From JAEDHM01 sp964368645 (lineage in GTDB: Bacteria; Bacillota; Clostridia; Christensenellales; CAG-1252): a stretch of DNA of 64,000 nt. Both the position numbers and the translations under genes were made by a program. The notes under the pieces are model-generated. The model was not told where the DNA came from. It made no database searches and saw only the letters and a program-made list of their open reading frames with translations. Positions within the stretch are counted from its first letter, which is position 1. Each line of letters begins with the position of its first letter. The stretch spans positions 1 to 64,000 of the forward strand of contig CAYJBY010000010.1 in NCBI GenBank assembly GCA_964368645.1, written 5' to 3'. Shown in pieces: positions 41,682 to 50,126 of this stretch.

Positions 41682-44257
41682 TCATTCCGCCTTGGTTTTG
41701 TATTTCGTAATATCCTCGAAAGCACACTGAAGATAATGCTCGGAATATTCGATAATAATTAATTTAATCGTTGCTCTAAGCCAAATCAACTGCCCGTCAC
41801 GGGAAACCACTCGGTGCTCAAGCACACGCTCATCGCCGTCAACGCCGTTGATTACTGCCTGCATATTGATAAAGAATTCACTGCGATCCTCCTCGTATAT
41901 GCCCGAAAACATATCCTTAAACGCCGCGGATTCCACAAACTCTTCCTCTCCCTTATAATGGAGCAATTTCCAAACGGTCTTGTTATAGCTGAATAGCTTA
42001 AGTCCGCCCTCGTCTATCTTGAATCTCAGCAGTCCGAAGGGAGTGGCATTGTAAAGGGTACGCAAAACCAAGTCACGCTTGGTTCGCGCCTCGCGCAACT
42101 CCTTTTTCTCTGTGATATTATCGATAACTAGGTAGAACATCGAACTATTGGCGGTCTTTGAAAGCATACGGATTCTGACGCTAAGACAAATCAGCGAAAC
42201 GTCCTTACCGAAAGGCTTGATATCGCTTTCAAAATGCACCTCGTCCTTAGTCTTAATTGCAAGCTCCAGCTTATTCAAAAACAACTGTCTGTAGCCGTTG
42301 TCTAAGGTATCCTGTATATGTGTAATCCAAGGAGCGTACTCCGCTCTCGTTGTGTTGAGCATTTGGAAATACTTGTCGTTGGCGCGTAAAAGTTCCACGT
42401 TGCCGTCGTAATACTCCAATACAGCCGTACCGCCCAAAAAGCAATCGAATAATACGGAGGTTTGATTCGCCGGATTAAGCAGTAATTCGATATACTCGTT
42501 ATTGTTGCTTTCAACAGGTTCCAGCTTACAGCCGAGAGAAGCACCTATGTACAGCGGCTCGAACTTGTCCGCAGGCATTGCCTTTGCGAACAAAAAGCCT
42601 TGCATATTGACACAGCCGATACTCTTGAGAAAATCCGCCTGAACCTTGGTTTCCACACCCTCGGCAATAACCGAAAGGTTAAGCATTCTGGACATACGGA
42701 TAACCGAATTAAGAATACTGCCGCCCCTTGCGGAAAGCTGTGCGCCGCTGACGAAGCTCTTGTCCAACTTAAGTATATCTACGGTAACGTCTTTCAAGAT
42801 ACTTAAGGAAGAATAACCTGCTCCGAAATCGTCCATTTCGATTAAAAAACAGTGACTGCGGAGCTTTTCAACCGTTTCTATCAGCAGGTCGGTGTCGTCC
42901 ATATAAACGCTTTCGGTAATCTCCAGATTGAGATAGTTATGGGGAATATCGTATCGCTTTGTCAGTTCTACTATAAAATCCGCCAAATCGGGACGGAGCA
43001 TATCGGCACGGGAAATGTTGACGGAAAGCGGCGGCGGAGTTACGTTATTACGGCGGCAGATGGCAAGCCACTTTCTCAAGTGACGACAGCAATGCTCCCA
43101 AACGTACTCGTCCAGTCTGGTTATGTCGCCGTTTTTTTCCATTATGGGGATAAAGCCGATAGGGGGCAAAACGCCTCTTGTGGGGTGAACCCAACGCACC
43201 AACGCTTCCGCTCCTATCATCGTACCCTCCGCATAATCGTACTGCGGTTGGAACCAAACGTGAAACTGCTCCTGCTCGAACGCGGTGTTAATCTCGGACA
43301 GCAAAGTCTGCTCGTCAAAGAGCTTTTGCCGCAAAGAGTTATCGTAACAGCCTGTCTTCTGCCCCGCAACGCCCTTGACGGACTTCAGCGCAAGCAACGC
43401 CCTGTCGCACATAACGCTGGTATCGATAGTAAGGTCGTCTATCTCGTAATATCCGGCCTTAACAGAAAAATCGAAAACAANNNNNNNNNNNNNNNNNNNN
43501 NNNNNNNNNNNNNNNNNNNNNNNNNNNNNNNNNNNNNNNNNNNNNNNNNNNNNNNNNNNNNNNNNNNNNNNNNNNNNNNNGAAGTAATAAAGGTATCGTG
43601 TGTTACGCCCTTAAGGTTACGGCCTATATATGCTAAAAGCTTATCGCCCTCAATCTCGCCGAAAACGTCGTTAAATACCTTAAAGCGGTCTATATCAAAC
43701 CGCCATATCACATACTTTTTGTTAGGGTTTTCTACAAGAATTCTGCGAATCTCGCTGAAGAAATAACGTCTTTTGAATAGTCCTGTCAAACTGTCGAAGC
43801 GCAGTTTTTCCAATTCGCGCTGCTGCTGCTCGAATTTCAATCTAAGCAGCTCCGCCTTATGGGAAATATCGCTGGCGATTCGGTTGTCGATAACGCTTTT
43901 GACACGCGCCATAACGATACGGGTATTAAAGGGCTTGAAAATTACGTCCAAAGCACCTAAGTCAAATGCCTCTACCTGACTTTGCTCATCATCGCTTGCT
44001 GTGACGACCACCACGGGAATATCCTTGAGCTTATCCTCGTTGCGCATTATTTTCAGAAGGTCAAAACCGTTCATTACGGGCATAGAAAGATCCAAGACAA
44101 TGGTAAAATAGTCCTTTTCGCGCATTAGCTTAAGGGCTTCTTCACCGTTTTCAGCCTCGTCAACGTCATACATATTCTCAAAAATACGCCTTAAAAGCAT
44201 ACGGTGAATTTTGACGTCGTCAACTATTAGAATTGTAATTCTTTCCGTAACTTCCAT
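41682..44257 (-). CDS. REC-GGDEF-EAL-PAS-PAS c-di-GMP signalling protein, interrupted by assembly gap
   Basis: A receiver domain (about 1-120; phospho-acceptor Asp in IVLDLSMPVMNG) leads to the first part of a GGDEF domain (DSLTGLFKRRYFF, FDIDRFKVFNDVFGE). After the N gap the frame stays open through a typical GGDEF end (VFDFSVKAGYYEID, VMCDRALLALKS). A complete EAL domain follows, with EALVRW, NISRAD, LEITES, DDFGAGYSS, KLDKSF, EGVET and QGF, so phosphodiesterase activity is likely. Two PAS domains close the protein. The GGDEF signature itself lies in the gap. The 100-N length breaks the frame, so the true gap must be 2 modulo 3. I annotate one gene rather than two. Confidence 0.85.
43481..43580. 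other. Assembly gap (100 N)
   Basis: Exactly 100 unknown bases, the conventional placeholder for a gap of unknown size. It falls inside the GGDEF domain of the signalling protein. The two flanking frames join only if the real length is 2 modulo 3. Confidence 0.99.
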
Positions 44258-44304
44258 ACCTACTCCCCTGCACGTCCCCTTTGAACTCTCTTAAATTACC
44301 TTAT

Positions 44305-44334
44305 ATTATAACAAAAAACATTAGCTACTTTCAA
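44305..44334 (-). promoter_or_regulatory. Promoter of the REC-GGDEF-EAL gene
   Basis: On the minus strand TTGAAA (44329-44334), 18 bp, TATAAT (44305-44310). The -35 box lies in the loop of the weak terminator-like hairpin at 44322-44340. Confidence 0.65.
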
Positions 44335-44340
44335 TAGCTA
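44313..44340 (-). terminator. Weak terminator at the end of the surface-protein operon
   Basis: On the minus strand TAGCTA (44335-44340) pairs with TAGCTA (44322-44327) across a 7-base loop. Six T follow shortly after. The stem is only 6 bp, so read-through into the REC-GGDEF-EAL gene is possible. Confidence 0.4.
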
Positions 44341-44395
44341 TCGGAAATTAATTTGACTTTTTCCTAATTATTGCGGCGTTTTGATTGATTATCCC

Positions 44396-45277
44396 TTAGC
44401 GCGTTACAAAATCCAAGCTGATTTCGTATTTTTGTGCGGAATACGGATTGGAGTTTCTCAAGGTCAATTCGTTAGGCTCTTCAGCCGTGCCGATATCAGC
44501 GGTTACATATTTCGCAGGATCAAAGTAAAACGTCAGGTACAAATCCAGAGATTTGCCGTTTTCCAAGGTTACGGTGCCGTCTGCGTTCACAGTCACGCCA
44601 TCTGCGATAACCTTACTGCCGTTATTACCCGACACGTCAGTCGCCAAACTTTTTGCCAAAGAAATCGGAATATATGACTCTACGGGCACCAACGGAGTGC
44701 CCACGGTAGAGATAAGCTCTGACGCTGTAGCCTTAGCCGATGAGGTAAAATACTTGGGGGTATAGCCGCTGACAAAGTCATTGCCCTCAACGTAGTACAT
44801 ATCGTACTCTATCGCGTTGGTAACAGGCGAAACGAATTTTTTGAATACCGCCTCGCTCATTACCGACGTTACGTCGTAATTAGCATTATTCGCGCCGTAG
44901 TAATCGGGGCAAAATATTTTTGCGTCGCCGTAGCTGTAACCGCCTGCCGCCGACGTAGGATAGGTCACTCTGATTTCCGTAATATTCAGCGAAAAGGTTT
45001 CCGTTGCGCCCGAACCGTTGGTTGCGGTTATTTTCAGGGTACTGTACTCACCCGGTAACAGCGACATATCAAAACCGCCGTAGGCGGAACCGTTCGGGAA
45101 GGTAACCTTGATTACGCCGCCGCCCTCGCTGTCCGAAACTACGCCCATTTCAAATTCGTTTACTCCGTCGTTTTTCCGCGCGGCAAACCAACCCAAAATT
45201 TCCAAAGGAATTATCAGTATTGCCAAGCAAAGAGCGATTAAGGATAATATCAAACTCCGTCTAAGATTGTGTTTCAT
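44396..45277 (-). CDS. Exported TasA/camelysin-like (SipW-type) protein
   Basis: The 293-residue protein has an N-terminal hydrophobic segment (about 9-30). GWFAARKNDGVNEFEMGVV follows, a pattern like that after SipW-dependent signal peptides. The next part (LLPGEYSTLKITATNGSGATE) resembles the camelysin/TasA beta domain, where a PG-d turn precedes a strand. The rest is beta-rich and Tyr/Ser/Thr-rich. No sortase motif or membrane anchor is seen at the C-terminus. GGAGGTGG precedes the ATG. It is the fourth gene of the operon and may be a fibre or matrix subunit, by inference. Confidence 0.65.
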   Translation of the reverse strand: MKHNLRRSLILSLIALCLAILIIPLEILGWFAARKNDGVNEFEMGVVSDSEGGGVIKVTFPNGSAYGGFDMSLLPGEYSTLKITATNGSGATETFSLNITEIRVTYPTSAAGGYSYGDAKIFCPDYYGANNANYDVTSVMSEAVFKKFVSPVTNAIEYDMYYVEGNDFVSGYTPKYFTSSAKATASELISTVGTPLVPVESYIPISLAKSLATDVSGNNGSKVIADGVTVNADGTVTLENGKSLDLYLTFYFDPAKYVTADIGTAEEPNELTLRNSNPYSAQKYEISLDFVTR

Positions 45278-46281
45278 TATCCCACCTCCCTTGCAACCTG
45301 AGTACCGTAAACGTATATTTTGTCGATATCGAAGGAAAGAGAAAGCACGTTGTCGCCCTCGTCAAAAACGATAAACGCCAATTCTTTCATATACATATCC
45401 GTTATATATTGAATTTCCGCCGCGCTTAACTCGGTGTGTTCCGCGATATAGTTATCCCAATAGTCGGAATAGCTGTTATATATCTCATCGGTCGATAGAC
45501 AGGTCAGCTTGAAATCCAGTTCCACAAGCTCGCCGCTGTTAACGCGTATTCCGCTTAAAAAAGACTCCTGCGAGGATATTTCGCTGAGATAAAAGGCGTT
45601 TTTTGAATAAGCGTTAAGGCTTTCGATTAGGGTTACGCCCTCACCTACGTCCGCGGCCGCCGAACTGCGAACAAGCGTGTTATAGCCTTGCGTGAAAGAG
45701 TCCGTTGCGTTGCCTGAGCTGTAAACCCTCGCCGTCAAGCCGTCCAGTCGGAACATAATACGAGCGGTGTACTGCGCCATTATACTGTTGATTTCCGCCT
45801 CGCTTTTGCCGCTGTTCCCAAAGAAATAACTGCCTAGATCGGAAAAATTGACGGAAATCACCGCGTCTAAACGTGTTTCCGAGGGGTTGGATACGATGAT
45901 TTTCAAAAGGATACTGCTTCCGTCGATATACTCGTCGTATTCCTCTCCCAACTGCTTATCTATCGGCGAATACATATATGTCGTAATCGCATCGCGGTTG
46001 CTTTTCGGAAGAGTGGTATCCGTTGCGTGGTTATAGACAGCCTGCGCTCTCACCTGCTCGCCGCTGCCGTCCACCGCGTCGTCTAATACGCCGTCCTTGT
46101 TGTAGTCTATACCGCGGTAAACGCCTACGTTCAAGGCAATATCGCCTGAATATATGATAAGAGTATCACTGCTTGATCCCAAATCCCCTGCAAACCAAGC
46201 AACGGCGCAGGTAATCGCCGCCGTAACGGACAATACCAGCATAATTATCGATAACGTGAAAATACTCTTACTCTTCATCAT
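45277..46281 (-). CDS. Exported TasA/camelysin-like (SipW-type) protein with EF-hand-like motif
   Basis: The 334-residue protein has an N-terminal hydrophobic segment (about 8-28) followed by AWFAGDLGSSSDTLIIYSGDIALNV. This pattern (aromatic after the signal, then a G-D-I-L strand) resembles SipW-dependent matrix proteins. DYNKDGVLDDAV (about 60-71) resembles a calcium-binding dockerin/EF loop. GGAGG lies 7 bases before the first of two ATGs. The start overlaps the 1279-residue gene by 4 bp and the end overlaps the next gene by 1 bp. The function is inferred only from signal type and context. Confidence 0.62.
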   Translation of the reverse strand: MMKSKSIFTLSIIMLVLSVTAAITCAVAWFAGDLGSSSDTLIIYSGDIALNVGVYRGIDYNKDGVLDDAVDGSGEQVRAQAVYNHATDTTLPKSNRDAITTYMYSPIDKQLGEEYDEYIDGSSILLKIIVSNPSETRLDAVISVNFSDLGSYFFGNSGKSEAEINSIMAQYTARIMFRLDGLTARVYSSGNATDSFTQGYNTLVRSSAAADVGEGVTLIESLNAYSKNAFYLSEISSQESFLSGIRVNSGELVELDFKLTCLSTDEIYNSYSDYWDNYIAEHTELSAAEIQYITDMYMKELAFIVFDEGDNVLSLSFDIDKIYVYGTQVAREVG

Positions 46282-49200
46282 TCAGTTACCTCCTTGAACG
46301 TAAAGGAGAATCTTTTGTAAACAGTGGTTGAATTAACGGTCATCGACGCTATTGCGTAAACGCTGTCGCCGTCAGTCAGCGTTGCGGTATGCTCTACTCT
46401 TTCGCTGTCAATAGTTTCTGTCGTAAAGTTGATTGCCTGATTATTCAGCAACAGATAATCGGTTGTAACCGCGTAATAAGTGGAGCCGCCCGTGGTGGTG
46501 ACGTAGCTTCTGGACGGAAAACGTATTTTGCCGAATTGCGTGGTAAATACGTATATTGCGTTGACGCTCAAAGCGCATAGCCTTTCCTCGGCGGTAAAGA
46601 GGGTTGCGGTATCACCGTTAATGGTAACGCCCTTGTCGGACAAAGCAACGTAAACGGGTATATTGATTTTGCCTGCGGAGCCGTAATAGATAAGACTGTC
46701 GCCTGCCGTCTTATTACCGAATTCCTCCGCCGCGTTATCGTCTAAGGTAACTTCAGTAAGATTATCACAGTCCACCAAGGCGTCAAAGCAGGCTACCGCG
46801 TTGCCCGAAACGTCGAATACTCTCAATCCGATCAGCTTATTGACTCCGTCAATTGCGGTTAAGCATCTCACGCCGTTATTACGCTGTTCCGCCAAGGAAA
46901 GCTCGGTAACGGTACGGTAGAGATACGCACTGCCGTTGTCGGCGGTAAGACCTGTAACGGAATTGTTATCCAAATCGATAGAGTTCAGCTGATTAAGGTG
47001 GTAAAGATATGGCGTGCCGTTCTTCTTTTCGGACAAAATCGCGTCCGTAATGGAGCAACCGTCAAGACTCAAGGTTGTTAAATTATAGGTACTGAACTCC
47101 GCGAATGGAGCCAAGGAAGCTACTTTTATACCGTCGAAACGCATTTCCGCAGTGTTGGTTAAAAGCTGTATTCCGTCAAGGCTAACCGTATCCGCGGCGG
47201 TAATTCCCGTCAGCGTTGTCAAGGAACAGTCGAAAAGCGGGATTTCCGCGTTGGCTCCGTCCACTAGAAGATACACTCCGTTATAGGTATCGTAAACCTC
47301 CAGCATTCTGGCATAAATCGCCGCAGAGGTCACGTCACGCTCCTGCTTATAGATTCCGGGGATTACGAAGGAGTAATACTGGGTGCTTATATCCGTTTGG
47401 GTGCCTTGACCGTTGTCAAGGTAGAACCTGACGTAAAGCTGAACCGCTGTATTACGGGAGGGTATCTCATCGGTATCTATGGCAATCTGGTAGTAATTGC
47501 CGTTTGAGTTATACACAAGAGAGCAAAAACCGTTACCGTCGTCGTTAATTACCGCCGCGGTATTGACAATTCTCATTTCCAGTAAAATACCTGCCTCGAA
47601 GGGCATAAAACGGTTGGCGTTACCCAAGGTCGCACCTTGGTCTGCCGTGCTGTCTATCAGACGGCCGTCCGTCAGCGACTCGAAGTAAGCGGAAAAGGTG
47701 TTGCCGCTTGTGTACTGGGTGTAGTCCGTTCCGCCGATGCCTGCGCCCGGGAGAATAACCTCGCGGTGAGCCGTGTATTCGCTTTCCGCAAGCACGTCCG
47801 TGTCGAAAACGAATTTAACGGTCATCACCAGCGTCTGTCCGTCAGGAACGGTAATCGCGCCTGAGGATATGGTTCCGTCGCTAATGGTGAAGGATGAGGT
47901 TTTGTCCACCAAGGAAGTAAGGTCGGCAAGCGGAGTACCCTGTCCGTACGCCACAAAGTCGGAATCGCTCATTAGGTAAATATTATAGGTTGCCGAGGTG
48001 GCACCCAATTTGGAATTGATTATCCTATTGCCGCCTGCCAAAGCACCGTAATAGAAGCCGTCCGTACCTAGCTGAATTATCTCCGAAGTCACGTTAGCTC
48101 CCGTTAGATACAGCGTTTCCACGTAACGCTCCAAATATGCGGTTTTTTCCGCAAAGGTCATCTCTCTGAGATAGACGGAAAAGCCATTGCTTAGGGTGTA
48201 AGCGTTATCGGTGTAACCGTGTCTTAAGGTGATGACGTTTTCTCCGCCCTCGGTTATAAACGAGGGAATTTCAAAATAAATGCTTTGCACCGCGGAGAAG
48301 CTCAACGCCGCCGAGGTTGTATTGCCCGAGTACAGTGTTACGGTATCCGCAGTAAAATCGAACTCCGCTGAGGTTCCCTCTGCCGTAAGCAACGAAGCAC
48401 CCGAAGTGTACTGAATAAAAATACCCAAATTGCCGCTTTCCAGCAGGAAACGGCTTTCCACGTCGATACCGTCCTCGGCAGAACACAGGGTGCGCAGATT
48501 ATTCCACAATTCCACGTTGCGGTCAAGGTAATAATGACCGTCGGTTACCGTAGCCGAACGGTAAACGAACGTCCGAAGCATTTCGGTTAAAAATTCTATT
48601 TTTGAATCCTCGTCGGTTCCTGCAATCAATATGGCTTTCGTAACCGCCGTCCCCTGCTCTTCGCCGTTAAAGGATACAGTTACCGAAATGTTGGCGGTGG
48701 CGTTGTCGTTCCCTCTCGTGACGTTGCCTACGTTGTCCAAAGCCGTTTCGTTATCCGAAACGTAGGAATAGGTTACGCCGTAGCTTTGATATTTGAGAGG
48801 GAAAATCAGGTCGTTGAAGGCGAAATTCGGCAGATAACCGAGAATATACTCCTTGGCATCGGCGATAAGTGAAGCCAAAAGCTGTGCGTTTTCGGGAAGA
48901 GTGAAGTCAATGCAGTCGCTATGCTTTATCAAATTGGCAGGTGTTGTAACGAGTGCCTGAACACCGTAATCGGTATCGTTTGCGGAGCCTGTAAAGTAAT
49001 ACGCTCTCGGACAATCGATAATCAAATTGTGATTTTCGTTATCGATAGGGCTCACGTCGGAGGGTATCGCGGATATGGCGAAGGAACCGCCGTAATGGTG
49101 GCTTAAGCTTAATTCCGCGTTAAGTATCAGGCGCGAATAAAGAAGATCGATACGGCAGGGAATATTAAGCGTAAAGGGACTATTTACCGTTATCGTGTCA

Positions 49201-50117
49201 AGGAAATACAGATTTTTGAAGCTGTCGTAATTGGTATAAGGCAGATATTGTACGGTAATCGCGCCGTTGTTCAGTATAATCCGCATACCGTAGGCGTCGT
49301 TGACGTAGTTGCCGTCTTTCAGGGTGAATACGAACTTATTACTGCCTGCTATTGTCGTGCCGTTGGACAAGGTAAGACTGTCAAAATCTAATGTCAACTC
49401 CGTATTGTCCGCGCTTAGATTTCCCACCAAGGCGTTCGCCGTAGTGGTGGTTTCGTTTGCCTCATCATAAAATCCGAACACGCCTATGCCGTCAATCGTT
49501 ATATCCGTTCCGCTGACTGTGTAAGTACCGCTTGCGCCGTCAATCCAGTCGCCGAATGCGTTTTCGTAATAGGTGTTATAGTATTGCTCGCTGTTGTTCA
49601 TCATCAGCTCGAAAAAGTCGGATACGTAAACATTTTTTTCTGACGAAGTCAGAACTACGCACCGTACGTTCTCGGCGGCGGTTGCGCCTGTCAGGGCTAC
49701 CGACACAGTCATAGAACCGCTTACCGCAGGAGAGTTATGCTCAAGGTTGCGGAATACGTGACACTTGCCGCCTATCGCCGTTTTCACCGTAGCGGTTGCC
49801 CCCTCAAGCGTTACGCCCGTATCGCCGTCGGTAAATACCAAAAGGTCGAATCTCGGATTGGAGTAAACCGTATTGATTATATTGTTGTAAATCGTCCAGC
49901 TTTTAGTGGTTTGGTTGTCTGTTAAAACGTCTTCGTCGTAGTACCTGCCGTCACCCTGCGCAAAGGAAAAATAGTTGGTGGCTGAATCCAGCTCGAAATG
50001 AGCGTCCGCCGTCAGCTGAATGACCGCGTAGGTTACGCCCGTGATGATACACGCGATGAACGTGAGCATCACTGCGGTCAGAATAATATAAATTTTTCCT
50101 GTATATCTCTTTTTCAT
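46278..50117 (-). CDS. Giant exported leucine-rich-repeat protein (1279 residues)
   Basis: An N-terminal hydrophobic segment (about 9-30) ends GVTYAVIQLTADAHFELDS, the same signal class as its neighbours. Most of the protein is beta-rich and Thr/Ser/Tyr-rich. The region at about 980-1130 shows leucine-rich repeats of the SDS22/internalin type (LTTLSLDGCSITD, LNSIDLDNNSVTGL, LRVFDVSGNAVACFDAL, LTEVTLDDNAAEE). No LPxTG or other C-terminal anchor is seen. No ribosome site precedes the ATG, and the upstream gene ends 9 bp away. It is probably a surface or matrix protein that makes protein or glycan contacts. Confidence 0.75.
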   Translation of the reverse strand: MKKRYTGKIYIILTAVMLTFIACIITGVTYAVIQLTADAHFELDSATNYFSFAQGDGRYYDEDVLTDNQTTKSWTIYNNIINTVYSNPRFDLLVFTDGDTGVTLEGATATVKTAIGGKCHVFRNLEHNSPAVSGSMTVSVALTGATAAENVRCVVLTSSEKNVYVSDFFELMMNNSEQYYNTYYENAFGDWIDGASGTYTVSGTDITIDGIGVFGFYDEANETTTTANALVGNLSADNTELTLDFDSLTLSNGTTIAGSNKFVFTLKDGNYVNDAYGMRIILNNGAITVQYLPYTNYDSFKNLYFLDTITVNSPFTLNIPCRIDLLYSRLILNAELSLSHHYGGSFAISAIPSDVSPIDNENHNLIIDCPRAYYFTGSANDTDYGVQALVTTPANLIKHSDCIDFTLPENAQLLASLIADAKEYILGYLPNFAFNDLIFPLKYQSYGVTYSYVSDNETALDNVGNVTRGNDNATANISVTVSFNGEEQGTAVTKAILIAGTDEDSKIEFLTEMLRTFVYRSATVTDGHYYLDRNVELWNNLRTLCSAEDGIDVESRFLLESGNLGIFIQYTSGASLLTAEGTSAEFDFTADTVTLYSGNTTSAALSFSAVQSIYFEIPSFITEGGENVITLRHGYTDNAYTLSNGFSVYLREMTFAEKTAYLERYVETLYLTGANVTSEIIQLGTDGFYYGALAGGNRIINSKLGATSATYNIYLMSDSDFVAYGQGTPLADLTSLVDKTSSFTISDGTISSGAITVPDGQTLVMTVKFVFDTDVLAESEYTAHREVILPGAGIGGTDYTQYTSGNTFSAYFESLTDGRLIDSTADQGATLGNANRFMPFEAGILLEMRIVNTAAVINDDGNGFCSLVYNSNGNYYQIAIDTDEIPSRNTAVQLYVRFYLDNGQGTQTDISTQYYSFVIPGIYKQERDVTSAAIYARMLEVYDTYNGVYLLVDGANAEIPLFDCSLTTLTGITAADTVSLDGIQLLTNTAEMRFDGIKVASLAPFAEFSTYNLTTLSLDGCSITDAILSEKKNGTPYLYHLNQLNSIDLDNNSVTGLTADNGSAYLYRTVTELSLAEQRNNGVRCLTAIDGVNKLIGLRVFDVSGNAVACFDALVDCDNLTEVTLDDNAAEEFGNKTAGDSLIYYGSAGKINIPVYVALSDKGVTINGDTATLFTAEERLCALSVNAIYVFTTQFGKIRFPSRSYVTTTGGSTYYAVTTDYLLLNNQAINFTTETIDSERVEHTATLTDGDSVYAIASMTVNSTTVYKRFSFTFKEVTE

Positions 50118-50126
50118 AAGTCAGTA

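Noticed and set aside
41639..41684. Hairpin ACGTCCGT/ACGGACGT at the end of the REC-GGDEF-EAL gene as a terminator
   Set aside because: The 8-bp stem is good but overlaps the stop codon and is followed by only three T, so termination is not well supported.
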